Of a stretch of 64,000 bases of DNA, positions 46,827-56,478 are shown piece by piece. Position numbers and translations under genes: made by a program. Where the stretch lies: assembly GCA_017934175.1 (NCBI GenBank), contig JAGBKB010000083.1, positions 1 to 64,000 of the forward strand, read 5' to 3'. The first letter of the stretch is position 1, and each line of letters opens with the position of its first letter. Under the pieces are notes generated by a model that saw only the letters and a program-made list of their open reading frames with translations, was not told the origin of the DNA and searched no databases. Origin of the DNA: Lachnospiraceae bacterium (lineage in GTDB: Bacteria; Bacillota; Clostridia; Lachnospirales; Lachnospiraceae).

Positions 46827-49800
46827 CTATAAGTAGTCAAACACAGTATTTTGGTCATTCTCTTTCAATCCATCAAGTAATCCTAAAGATTTCATCTCTT
46901 CTATAACTGTAGAATTAACTTTTGTTCTCTTACTAAAGTTTTCTATTGAACTATATTCTCCAAGTCTTCCCTCTATTTCGCATCTCATTGCTGTACTTTT
47001 CTCACTCACTTGAACATTGTCATCGTAGTCAATATCTACATCCTTTGTTCCTATTCCTGGGATTGAATTAAACGATGGCATTATTTTTCCATCATAGACT
47101 ATAAAATCACTTCTTTTAGCCTTATATATATCCATTGGGCAAAAATCTATACCACGTGATTTCATCTCCTCTACCACTCTATATACCATAAAAAGGTCAA
47201 ACAAGTTCTTTGCTGACATATCTGCATATTTTTTAGTAATTTCTAAATCATCATTTGCAAAATTATTATCATCCAATGAATTATCATCTATATTTACTAT
47301 CTTACTATTTGTCTTTTCTGTATTTGTAAAACCTTTTTCAACTTCATCAAGTTGATTTTTGAAATTTAAATCATTACTTTTTTGATTAATTATCTTTTTA
47401 ATCTTATCTATATGATATGATATATCTTCTTTACTTTGCATCATATATCTATAATTTATACCATCTTGTTTTACTGAAAAATAAGTTGCATAATACTCTT
47501 TTGGATAATGAACTTTATAATAAGCAATCCGAAGTGATGCAAGCACATAAGCCGCAGCATGTGCTTTAGGGAACATATACTTAATTTTATTACAGCAGCC
47601 TATATACCAATCAGGTACATCATGTTTTTTCATTTCCTCTATCCACTCACCTGTTAGCCCTTTCCCTTTTCTAACTTTTTCCATAATATTAAATGCAAGT
47701 CCCTTATCAAGACCTTTTTCTATTAGATATATCATTATGTCATCTCTACAACAAATTGCAGTACTAAGAGTACAATCACCATTTTTTATCAAATCTTGCA
47801 CATTTCCCTGCCATACATCAGTTCCATGAGCAAGACCTGCTATCCTAATTAAGTCTGCAACAGTTTTTGGTTTTGCATCTTCACACATTCTCATTGCAAA
47901 ATCTGTACCAAACTCTGGAAGAGTAAGACAACCCAATTTTGTTCCACTTATGTCATTTGGGGTAATCCCAAGACTTTTAGTACTTTCAAAAAGTTCAAGC
48001 ACTTCTTTTTCATAAAATGGCACTGTCATATAGTCAACACCAGTAACTTCTTTTAACTTTTTAAGCATAAGTGGTGCTTCATGACCAAGAAGGTCAAGTT
48101 TTAACAAATTGGAATCTATTTTATGATAATCGTAATGAGTTGTTATATCACTACCACTCTCTGAAGTTGCAAGTTGTATAGGTGTAAAAGAATATATCTC
48201 TTCACCTTTTGGAAGGACAACCATACCACCTGGATGTTGACTCGTATTATTTTTGCAGTCAAGTATTTTTCTACAATAGTAATTTACTTGTTCGCCAGTC
48301 AAACTTTTTTTCTCAATCTCTGCATATTTTTTTACATAACCAACTGCTGTCTTTCTCTTAACTGTTCCGACAGTACCTGCTTTAAATGTATTTTCTTTAC
48401 CAAATAAATCTATGGTTTTTTGATGGACATTTGACTGAAATTCAGAGCAAAAGTTTAAATCAATATCTGGTTCTTTTTGTGCCTTTATATCGCCTGGTAT
48501 GCCAAGAAAAGTTTCAAATGGTATATTAACCCCATCCTTAATCATTTTAGTATTGCAATGTGGGCACAATTTATCAGGCATATCAAAACCTGTATCATTT
48601 TCATACTTCTTTGTTTCATCCGTATCATAAATCAGTGTCTTACATTTAGGGCATAGATAATAAGGTTTTAATGGATTTACTTCAGTTATACCAAGGAATG
48701 TTGCTGCGAGGCTTGACCCAACTGAACCTCTTGAACCTACTGGATAATTATTTTCAACTGAATAGTCTATAAGTTTTTTAGCCGCAATATACATAACAGA
48801 ATATCCATTATCAATTATGTACTTTAACTCATTATCAAGTCTATCTTTGATTTCAGAAACTTCATTGTCCCCAAACATTTTCTTATAATTTGTCATACAA
48901 GTATTTACTAATTCATCATCACTACCTTCTATATGTGGAGGACATTTATCTTTTCGAAGTGGTGCAATATACTCTATCATATTATTTATTAAATTAGTAT
49001 TTGTCACCACAACTTCTTTTGCCTTATCTTCTCCAAGATAAGAGAACTCTTCAAGCATTTCCTTAGTAGTTCTAAAATAAAGTTCTTCTCTATCAGAACT
49101 CTCAATATTTTCACTAACTTCTAATTTCAAATTGCCATTTGCATCATAATTAGTTTTCTTATAAGTTGTGCCATATCTAAGTATGGTTCTATAAACTTTA
49201 TCTGATTTTTCAACATAGTGGCAATCACAGGTAGCAACTACCAACTTATCAAGTTCTTCCCCTATTGACACTACTTTTTTATTTAAGTTTTCAAGGTCTG
49301 CTAAACTCTTAAAATTTTCTTTATCTTTAGTAAGTAAAAATGAATTATTTAATGTAGGCTGTATCTCAAGATAGTCATAAAAATTTGCAATCTCTTTAAG
49401 TCTTTCATCACTTGCACCATTTTTTATAGCATCCATAAACTCTCCAAGTATACAAGCAGAACCCACTATGATGCCTTCTCTATACTTATTTATTAAAGAA
49501 CGAGGCATTCTTGGTTTTTTATTATATATATATTTTACATTTGAGTCTGATACTAATTTATATAAGTTCACTCTCCCTACATCATTTTTAGCAAGTAGTA
49601 TTATGTGATAATAAGGTTGTCTCATGATATACTCATCACTCACTACCAATTTATCTTTAAGTTCTGATAAATCACTTATATTGTAATTATTTTTTAGCAT
49701 TTCTTTTAGCAATATAAATATTTTTTCTTCTAACTCAAGTTTTTCTTTAGAAAAAAGTGGTCGCTTTGCCTCATCTTTTTTTCTATTTGTTATACCTTCA

Positions 49801-51635
49801 ATTTTAATCTTTAACTCTTTTGCAATAGCAACTAAATCATTTCTTTTCAAATCTTTAAGCATCATTCTTGATAAAGATATTAGATTTATAACATCTACAT
49901 TATTGTCTATATCATAAGTTTTTAATATATCAGCGATCATAAAGTTCTTATCAAACTTTGATGTCACAAGTACAGAGTTTCCTATAAAGTTTCTAAATCT
50001 ATTTAATACTACCTTTATATCTTCTGCATCCTTTATATCGCTTTCTTTTATGCCAGTATTATCTCTTATCGCTACTGTTATTGGTTTTTTTGAATACACA
50101 AAATTACTAAAATGTTCTACACTATTATCTTTATTAACCTTTACTGCATCAATCTTAAGTAAAACATCACTTTTTTTATTTATCCCAGAAAAAGTGAGTT
50201 CACATATTACAAATGAATCATCCAAACTATATTTTCTATTTGAAAAGTTATTATTACTATCTATGTAATAATTATCAAAGTCTTCAACAAGATATCCTTC
50301 AACCCCATATATTAATTTAAATTGTTGATTATATCTTGGTCGCTCTTTTTTATTTAAGTATTCATAGGCATCAGCGAGAGCATTGACACATCCGTGGTCT
50401 GTTATTGCCATAGCAGGCATACCAAACTTTGTAGCCGTATCTATATATGCTTTAACTTCTCCCACTCCATCCTGCATACTTGATTTGGTATGCAAATGAA
50501 GTTCTACTCTTTTTATTTTTTCCTCATCAGTTCTATCCGTTATAAATATATTGTGATAATCTTCATCCCCTACTTTGCCAAACTCTATAACTTCTCTTTC
50601 ACCTACATCTTCAATATAGGATATTCCAATAGGTCCAAATACCATAGCATTTGAAAATACAGGGTCATATTTAACTGTTCCACAAACTATTATTTCTTTG
50701 CCAATCTTAAATCGGCTATTAAATAGTTTTTCATCTTCTAAATCACCAAAAAACTTAATCTCAATACACCCTTCACCATCATAAATATATATATTATATA
50801 TTTTTCTATCACCTTTTTTTGTTGTTATAGATTTTAAATTGTATATTATACCTTTTGTCTCTATGTAGTCAGCATCACTAACTATACTTGTAATAGGTAA
50901 AAATCTTGGTTTATACTTTGGCTTTGCACCATAGAGTAGTTTCCCTTCAGCATTTATACCGCGTTTCTTATTCTTTTCAACTACTCGTTTATTACTTATA
51001 TTGTTTTTATTTTCTGCAACATTATTTTCAGTTTGTTTCTTATTTTCGGTGTTATTATCTATATTTATATGATGTTTAATAAGCCTGTCAAATGAAAAAG
51101 ACTTACTATCAGTTGTCTCTTCCACAAACTTTGTATTTATTTTTAATTTTCTGTCATAGCGATTAGTAAATATTTCATCTATAATACTTATCAGTTCTTG
51201 TTCTACATCATTAAATACATCCGATTTTAAAAATGATATTTCCATAGTATCATCATCAAGAAAATGTACATTGTCATTTCTAAAAAGAGCGGCATATACA
51301 ACTTTTAAATCTTTTAATTCATAAAATAAATCTTTTTTAATTTCTTCATAAATTGCCCTGCAAGTATAATTATCGCCAAGTACATATTTAAAATTGAACT
51401 TTACTGGTGTATCATAATTATTGTTATCACTATCTTTAATATTTAATAATTGGTTAGCCACATCTTTTTCAGCATTTTTAATTATATCCCTACCAATTAA
51501 ATTATATGACACAAGATAAAAATTAAGAGTATGTAAACTATTATTATGTTTAATACTCTCAACTTCCACATCTTTAAAATATGTTTCAATATTATGGCTT
51601 AATTTAATTTTTACTACTTCCGAAAACTTTTTCAT
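46827..51635 (-). CDS. polC: DNA polymerase III alpha subunit, PolC type, with degenerate exonuclease
   Basis: 1602 aa replicative polymerase. Order: N-terminal domain (1-200), OB fold (about 255-345), first PHP part with ELHLHTKSSMQDG (about 377), inserted 3'-5' exonuclease domain (about 470-635), second PHP part, zinc ribbon (LCPKCKTLIY, LCPHCNTKM, near 1000) and palm with EPDIDLNFCSEFQ (near 1060). The exonuclease domain aligns by eye with other PolC proteins but has VICELTFSG where VFDVETTGL is expected, VINLISLSR for VIDTLELGR, and no HHRAIYD box; one Asp (KFDKNF) remains. Proofreading by this domain is probably lost. It lies 3 bp after rseP. Confidence 0.96.
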   Translation of the reverse strand: MKKFSEVVKIKLSHNIETYFKDVEVESIKHNNSLHTLNFYLVSYNLIGRDIIKNAEKDVANQLLNIKDSDNNNYDTPVKFNFKYVLGDNYTCRAIYEEIKKDLFYELKDLKVVYAALFRNDNVHFLDDDTMEISFLKSDVFNDVEQELISIIDEIFTNRYDRKLKINTKFVEETTDSKSFSFDRLIKHHINIDNNTENKKQTENNVAENKNNISNKRVVEKNKKRGINAEGKLLYGAKPKYKPRFLPITSIVSDADYIETKGIIYNLKSITTKKGDRKIYNIYIYDGEGCIEIKFFGDLEDEKLFNSRFKIGKEIIVCGTVKYDPVFSNAMVFGPIGISYIEDVGEREVIEFGKVGDEDYHNIFITDRTDEEKIKRVELHLHTKSSMQDGVGEVKAYIDTATKFGMPAMAITDHGCVNALADAYEYLNKKERPRYNQQFKLIYGVEGYLVEDFDNYYIDSNNNFSNRKYSLDDSFVICELTFSGINKKSDVLLKIDAVKVNKDNSVEHFSNFVYSKKPITVAIRDNTGIKESDIKDAEDIKVVLNRFRNFIGNSVLVTSKFDKNFMIADILKTYDIDNNVDVINLISLSRMMLKDLKRNDLVAIAKELKIKIEGITNRKKDEAKRPLFSKEKLELEEKIFILLKEMLKNNYNISDLSELKDKLVVSDEYIMRQPYYHIILLAKNDVGRVNLYKLVSDSNVKYIYNKKPRMPRSLINKYREGIIVGSACILGEFMDAIKNGASDERLKEIANFYDYLEIQPTLNNSFLLTKDKENFKSLADLENLNKKVVSIGEELDKLVVATCDCHYVEKSDKVYRTILRYGTTYKKTNYDANGNLKLEVSENIESSDREELYFRTTKEMLEEFSYLGEDKAKEVVVTNTNLINNMIEYIAPLRKDKCPPHIEGSDDELVNTCMTNYKKMFGDNEVSEIKDRLDNELKYIIDNGYSVMYIAAKKLIDYSVENNYPVGSRGSVGSSLAATFLGITEVNPLKPYYLCPKCKTLIYDTDETKKYENDTGFDMPDKLCPHCNTKMIKDGVNIPFETFLGIPGDIKAQKEPDIDLNFCSEFQSNVHQKTIDLFGKENTFKAGTVGTVKRKTAVGYVKKYAEIEKKSLTGEQVNYYCRKILDCKNNTSQHPGGMVVLPKGEEIYSFTPIQLATSESGSDITTHYDYHKIDSNLLKLDLLGHEAPLMLKKLKEVTGVDYMTVPFYEKEVLELFESTKSLGITPNDISGTKLGCLTLPEFGTDFAMRMCEDAKPKTVADLIRIAGLAHGTDVWQGNVQDLIKNGDCTLSTAICCRDDIMIYLIEKGLDKGLAFNIMEKVRKGKGLTGEWIEEMKKHDVPDWYIGCCNKIKYMFPKAHAAAYVLASLRIAYYKVHYPKEYYATYFSVKQDGINYRYMMQSKEDISYHIDKIKKIINQKSNDLNFKNQLDEVEKGFTNTEKTNSKIVNIDDNSLDDNNFANDDLEITKKYADMSAKNLFDLFMVYRVVEEMKSRGIDFCPMDIYKAKRSDFIVYDGKIMPSFNSIPGIGTKDVDIDYDDNVQVSEKSTAMRCEIEGRLGEYSSIENFSKRTKVNSTVIEEMKSLGLLDGLKENDQNTVFDYL

Positions 51636-51638
51636 ATA

Positions 51639-52817
51639 TTATTTTATTAAAGTTCCTGTCAATATCTTATAAATATCCATTCCAAATATCCACATCATAA
51701 ACATAAGTAATAATACCATAGTAATTGTATTGGCAAATGCTTCGAAATCTTTATTAATTGGTCTCCCAATTATCATCTCAATCACTGCGAATACTATTCT
51801 ACCTCCATCAAGAGCAGGTATAGGTAATAGGTTCATCACGCCAAGATTTGCAGAAATTAATACTGTCATAGTTATTATTGTAAGAACTGCAGACATAAAA
51901 CTAAACTTATTGGCTTCACTAATTACACTTCCCATAACTGCTACAGTTCCAACTGGTCCTGACACATCTTTAGCACCAAGTTTCCCTCTTATAAGCATTC
52001 TTAAACTCATAACAGTAGTTTTTATGTAAAAATAAAACTCTTTAAGAGCAAAAGATGCTGTCTCTACTATTCCTTTTGGTTTTTTGTATAAGTCTTCAAA
52101 ACTTATTCCAATTATTGTCCTATTCTGCTCTTCATCAAGTTTTGGATATACAACCGTTTTTAATATATTGTAATTTCTTTTATATGTTATAACAAGCGGA
52201 TAATTATTATTTACTATATCATCATTATTTAATTGCATAAAAAGTGCTAAGTCTCTATAACTAATAATTTCTTCACTTTCTCCAGGTATAGATAATGAAG
52301 TAATCTCATCACCTTTCATCAATGCATTAGGCTTTGCTTCTGTCGCAGCACTACCATCTGCTACGCTTGATATAATCGGAACATCATACCCTATATTTGC
52401 GACAAGAATAAATGACAGTGAAAAGGCAAGAATGAAATTCATTAGCGGTCCAGCAAGACATATAAAAAACTTTTTATATGGTGCAATAGCAGAATAATTA
52501 TTATTCTCAACTTCTTCTTTAGTAAACTTTACACCTTCAAAATCATATAGTCCCTCATCATCAATTATTGCACCTTCTACATGTGTAAAATCTCCACTTC
52601 CTGCATCATCTTCGCCAATCATTGCACAACTTCCACCAATTGGAAGTGCTTTTATGCTAACCCTTGTATTCTTTATTACTTTTGAATATATCCTTGGTCC
52701 CATACCTATTGAAAACTCTCTAACTGGCACCTTAAAAATTTTAGCCACAATAAAATGACCCAATTCATGGATTGTTATAATTAGTCCTAAAACTAATATT
52801 GCTATTAAAATACTCAT
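51639..52817 (-). CDS. rseP: RseP-type site-2 zinc metalloprotease
   Basis: 392 aa membrane protease cleaving anti-sigma factors or signal peptides within the membrane. HELGHF (residues 17-22) holds the zinc His and Glu, LPIPALDGGRIVF gives the third ligand, and a PDZ-like domain lies between (about 150-235). First gene upstream of polC, from which it is separated by 3 bp. Confidence 0.95.
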   Translation of the reverse strand: MSILIAILVLGLIITIHELGHFIVAKIFKVPVREFSIGMGPRIYSKVIKNTRVSIKALPIGGSCAMIGEDDAGSGDFTHVEGAIIDDEGLYDFEGVKFTKEEVENNNYSAIAPYKKFFICLAGPLMNFILAFSLSFILVANIGYDVPIISSVADGSAATEAKPNALMKGDEITSLSIPGESEEIISYRDLALFMQLNNDDIVNNNYPLVITYKRNYNILKTVVYPKLDEEQNRTIIGISFEDLYKKPKGIVETASFALKEFYFYIKTTVMSLRMLIRGKLGAKDVSGPVGTVAVMGSVISEANKFSFMSAVLTIITMTVLISANLGVMNLLPIPALDGGRIVFAVIEMIIGRPINKDFEAFANTITMVLLLMFMMWIFGMDIYKILTGTLIK

Positions 52818-52855
52818 ATGTATATTATACTAAATTTTCATAATTCTATCAACAG

Positions 52856-52884
52856 TTGCAAATTTTAATTATATAATGTAAAAT
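52856..52884 (+). promoter_or_regulatory. Promoter giving a leaderless folA transcript
   Basis: TTGCAA (52856-52861), 17 bp, TAAAAT (52879-52884). The ATG at 52891 lies where transcription should start, and there is no ribosome-binding site. The geometry is the same as for the promoter at 20904-20932. Confidence 0.6.
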
Positions 52885-52890
52885 AAACAT

Positions 52891-53391
52891 ATGACTGCAA
52901 TCGCTTGTGTTGATAAAAATAATGGAATTGGTAAAAATGGTAATCTTCTCATATCTATACCAGATGATATGAAGTTTTTTAGAGAAAAAACTATGGATTC
53001 TGTTGTAATTATGGGAAGAAAAACACTTTTTAGTTTTAAGAATAAAGAACCTTTAAAAAATCGCATAAACATTGTTTTTACTTTAAATAAGGGTTTGAAA
53101 GAAGACTACAAAAAGTTTGATAATATATTTTTTGTAAGTAGTGATAAAGAGTTAGATGAAGTTCTAAATAACTACAAAGAAAAAAAGGCCTTTTTAATAG
53201 GTGGCGAAACTATTTACAATAACTTTATAGATAAATGCAATGAGGCACTTATCACTAAAGTAAATAAGTCATTTGATGCTGATACTTTTTTCCCAAAACT
53301 CGAAGACAAAAATTTCAAAATAGTCAGTGAATCAGAACTATTTTACTACAATGATATACCATATCAATTCTTGACATATAAAAAAGTGTAA
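52891..53391 (+). CDS. folA: Dihydrofolate reductase
   Basis: Reduces dihydrofolate with NADPH. ACVDKNNGIGKNG, ISIPDDMKFFREKT (active-site Asp), VIMGRKTLFSF and AFLIGGETIYNNF are in order. 166 aa. Divergent from rseP. Downstream is the YitT-family gene in the same direction, 51 bp away. Confidence 0.95.
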   Translation: MTAIACVDKNNGIGKNGNLLISIPDDMKFFREKTMDSVVIMGRKTLFSFKNKEPLKNRINIVFTLNKGLKEDYKKFDNIFFVSSDKELDEVLNNYKEKKAFLIGGETIYNNFIDKCNEALITKVNKSFDADTFFPKLEDKNFKIVSESELFYYNDIPYQFLTYKKV

Positions 53392-53442
53392 TTTCATTTT
53401 ATAAATTATTTAACTAATATAAATTAATTGGAGTAATATTTT

Positions 53443-54339
53443 ATGCAAACAAAAAATATATCTAAATATAAGATTTCAACTATGAAGTTTTTTATAATAG
53501 TACTTGGAATAGCCCTTTATTCTATAGGGTTAAAGTGGTTTGCCTATCCAGCAAATATTTTGCCTGGTGGCTTTACAGGTCTCAGTGTTTTGCTTCAAAA
53601 AGTTGTGCATAACTCTACAGGTATTTTGCTACCTATAACATTTTACAATATATCTTTTAATATAGTTCCAGCAATATTTTCGTATAAATTTGTTGGTAAG
53701 AGATTTACAATAATATCATTTATCATATTATTTCTTTTTAACTTTATTGCTGATAATATACCATCCGTTACTCTAAATAATGACCCATTAATTTCAGCAA
53801 TATTTGGTGGTATTCTTTGCGGATTTGCAACTTCACTTTGGTTTAGATGTGGAACATCAGGTGGTGGAACTGATTTTATTGCTATGACTTTATCATCTAA
53901 ATATCATATACAAGTTTTTGGTTATATACTTGCATTTAATATTTTACTAATTATTGTCCAAGGAATATTATTTGGTTGGGATGATGCATTTTATTCTATC
54001 ATATATCAATACTGTTCAACTCAAGCAATAACCCTTACTTATAGACATTATGAAGCAAGAACTATCTTTATAATCACTACTAAACCTGATGAAGTTTCAA
54101 AAGCACTTATTGAGAATACTGGTCATTCAACTACAAAGTTTGATGGAATTGGTTGCTTTACAAATGCTCCTAAATCAATGCTTTACACTGTAGTCACTCA
54201 ACCAGAAGTTAGATACATTACTCAAATTACAAAAAAGCACGACCCAGATGCATTTATAAATATTATGAAATCCAATGAAGTACAAGGGAATTTTAAATAC
54301 CTATCCGTAGATAAAGATGAACTTGATATGAACATATAA
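53443..54339 (+). CDS. YitT family membrane protein with DUF2179 domain
   Basis: 298 aa. Five to six membrane helices (about 12-200) with PANILPGGFTGLSVLLQ, CGTSGGGTDFIAM and a C-terminal cytoplasmic DUF2179 domain (about 210-290; TRHYEARTIFIITTKPDEVSKAL trimmed: ARTIFIITTK, GHSTTKFDG). GGAG precedes the ATG. The last codons and the terminator are part of a 33-bp direct repeat that recurs at 59113-59145, marking the insertion point of the following island. Confidence 0.9.
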   Translation: MQTKNISKYKISTMKFFIIVLGIALYSIGLKWFAYPANILPGGFTGLSVLLQKVVHNSTGILLPITFYNISFNIVPAIFSYKFVGKRFTIISFIILFLFNFIADNIPSVTLNNDPLISAIFGGILCGFATSLWFRCGTSGGGTDFIAMTLSSKYHIQVFGYILAFNILLIIVQGILFGWDDAFYSIIYQYCSTQAITLTYRHYEARTIFIITTKPDEVSKALIENTGHSTTKFDGIGCFTNAPKSMLYTVVTQPEVRYITQITKKHDPDAFINIMKSNEVQGNFKYLSVDKDELDMNI

Positions 54340-54360
54340 AAAAATAAGGGTGAGGCCCCT
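54328..54360. repeat. 33-bp direct repeat, copy 1 (3' end of the yitT-like gene)
   Basis: The repeat covers the last four codons of the gene and a terminator-like hairpin (TAAGGG...CCCTTA). It matches 59113-59145 at 32 of 33 bases (only A versus T at position 7). Flanking bases do not match, so the similarity ends sharply. Confidence 0.9.
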
Positions 54361-54398
54361 TAAATTAAGGTTCTTTTGTAAAGACAGTTTTTAGGCAT

Positions 54399-54441
54399 AA
54401 AAAGACCACATATATGATTAAATTCTATTATGTGGTCTTTT
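54399..54441. terminator. Bidirectional hairpin terminator inside the island
   Basis: 13-bp perfect stem AAAAGACCACATA (54399-54412 region) / TATGTGGTCTTTT (54429-54441), T-rich on both strands. It would stop transcripts from the decayed gene on the minus strand and any read-through from yitT. Confidence 0.85.
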
Positions 54442-54462
54442 GCATTTTAAATATTAAAAATA

Positions 54463-55158
54463 CTATTTATCACCCAAATAATCAGAATATGTAGTTAAAT
54501 TTTTCTCATCCCTGTCATCCCATAAAGTTTCTAATGTTTTTGAGCCAACTTATCTTCTTTTAATATCTTTATTACAATACCATCACTTGATACTGAATCG
54601 ATTTTAACTGAAATATCTGTTTTTTCAACAATATCATCATAATTAAAACTATCATCTAAAATTGATTCAAACATTTCATCAAACTGACTACTAATTTCAC
54701 TTACTTCGTCATTGTCATTTCCAGAAAAAATTGGTTTATGAATTGTTACACAATCATTTTTCTTTATTTTAAGAGTGTTTTTAATATAAACTTGTTCATT
54801 TTGATAAGATTTAGTTTGTTCTTCAACCTTCACTACTTTTAAGTAAGAATATGTGGTATCATAATCCATTCCATTTAGCTCAAGTCCATTTTTTACCATT
54901 TTACCATCAGCACCAATTAGGAAACCATCTACAATAGTATTTACGACCATCTTCGCACTTATTCCATCCATTTTCATAGTCTTGGTGCTCATCTGTCCAG
55001 CTGCTTGTATGTTGGAGCAGTATTCTCTCGTTATTAATGTCATTCATATAGTTTCATTCTGTAAGTCCAACCAGTGCATCTTCATAAGAAATAGCAAATG
55101 TATTTGTGTTAAACAATAATAAAAATAATGAAATTAAACATATATTCTTTTTAAACAT
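54463..55158 (-). pseudogene. Decayed secreted wall-binding-repeat protein
   Basis: AGGAGG and an ATG at 55158 start a good signal peptide (MFKKNICLISLFLLLF..., cleavage near TFA-IS), but a TGA stops the frame after 34 codons. The same frame continues with ENGWNKCEDGRKYY, a choline-binding-like repeat, then shifts frame to GFLIGADGKMVKNGLELNG and a longer C-terminal domain (open as a 170-aa ORF from 55043). A further frame change at an A5 run near 54545 would restore the ending KTLETLWDDRDEKN...GDK with a stop at 54463. One nonsense change and two frameshifts make this a pseudogene. Confidence 0.8.
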
Positions 55159-55212
55159 AGTTTATGTCCTCCTATAATTTGTTTTATTTTGCTTTCTTAC
55201 CGTATTTTCTTG

Positions 55213-56454
55213 TTATTTTATCATTAGAACAGAACCTTGACCTATTAATCTATTTTTCATGTCATAGAATTGAACTGTTAAGTTTCCTGTTGGTCCATCT
55301 GCATTATTTAAATATATACCATTAGTATACGAAGACACCCAATCTCCAGAATAACATTTAAATGGTTTACCTCTATTTGATTGACCACTTGGGAAATATG
55401 TAATATTGTATATTTGACCTTCTGCTCCATATTCATCGCATTCAATAGTATAATGGCAACATACTGTTTGATGTATATTCAATGCATTCATTTTTTCTTT
55501 TGAATCGCTTGATGTGTTAAAATAAACATTCGTAACTTTAAATGTAAACATTTTATATCCTTGACTATCAAACTCATATGTTTTTCCATTTAAAACTCTT
55601 GATTGCCCTGCAACCATATTCCCATATTCATCAAGATAAAATGTCCCACTATTTGCAGTTGATATATTATTATTTGTGTCTATCCAAGTATCTTTAACAA
55701 TACTTCCATCTTCTTTGCAAAAATGATACACATTGCCATCCTGAACCCAACCCTCTTTCGCAGACCCATCTTCATTAAAAAAATGAAATTCATTGTTAAC
55801 AATTTGCTTGCCTGTTAACATATAACCTTCATCATTAAAATAATAATATTTTCCGTTAATTTGATTTAAACCTTTAGTATCAAACAACCATGCTCTTTTA
55901 TATTTCCACAACCCTAAATAGTTCTGTTCCCAATTTCCAACAGAAAAATATGCTATAAACATAAACAACATTATTGCACCTACACCAAAAATGAAATATT
56001 GATGATTTCCTTTTGTTTGTTTTTCATCTGCAACCTTACTTAGGTTTTTCTCTTCATTATCACAATTATCAACATTTGTTGCTATTTTTTTATTTTTTTT
56101 CATCCATAAAATCGCTCCGCCTATAGTCATTAATGACCCAAACATCAATAAATAAAATCCCTCCATAAATGTATGATGTGGGTCTAAAGCATGAGTAAAT
56201 GCAAAATCCATTCTTATAGTTGCAATAAATAAATTAATTATTCCCACTATTAAAATAACAATATTATACTTGTTAATTGCGATGCACACTATCGATATTA
56301 AACTTATAATAAAAACAATAGTACGGTCTGGATATACTATATCAAATTTAACTCGATAAAACATAAAATAGCCAAAGCATATGCTTAATGCCGTCATTAT
56401 AGAACCTATTAATGAAATTATATTTAAGTTCTTTGAATTTAATTTAATTTCCAT
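55213..56454 (-). CDS. Membrane protein with wall-binding (choline-binding-like) repeats
   Basis: 413 aa. Five hydrophobic helices in the first about 175 residues, then at least five short repeats of the Trp/Tyr-Gly type: GKYYYFNDEGYMLTGKQ, EFHFFNEDGSAKEGWVQ, VYHFCKEDGSIVKDTWI, TFYLDEYGNMVAG and KTYEFDSQGYKM. A strand-rich C-terminal domain of about 130 residues follows. The repeats resemble those of choline- or wall-binding proteins, and the membrane domain would hold the protein at the surface. The function is unknown. It lies 24 bp after the nuclease gene on the same strand and is probably co-transcribed. Confidence 0.7.
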   Translation of the reverse strand: MEIKLNSKNLNIISLIGSIMTALSICFGYFMFYRVKFDIVYPDRTIVFIISLISIVCIAINKYNIVILIVGIINLFIATIRMDFAFTHALDPHHTFMEGFYLLMFGSLMTIGGAILWMKKNKKIATNVDNCDNEEKNLSKVADEKQTKGNHQYFIFGVGAIMLFMFIAYFSVGNWEQNYLGLWKYKRAWLFDTKGLNQINGKYYYFNDEGYMLTGKQIVNNEFHFFNEDGSAKEGWVQDGNVYHFCKEDGSIVKDTWIDTNNNISTANSGTFYLDEYGNMVAGQSRVLNGKTYEFDSQGYKMFTFKVTNVYFNTSSDSKEKMNALNIHQTVCCHYTIECDEYGAEGQIYNITYFPSGQSNRGKPFKCYSGDWVSSYTNGIYLNNADGPTGNLTVQFYDMKNRLIGQGSVLMIK

Positions 56455-56478
56455 ATCAACCTCACATTTTAAGACGAT

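Noticed and set aside
46827..51635. PolC length of 1602 aa as a gene fusion
   Set aside because: The extra residues are spread over charged linkers and loops, and all domains are in the standard PolC order; no foreign domain was seen.
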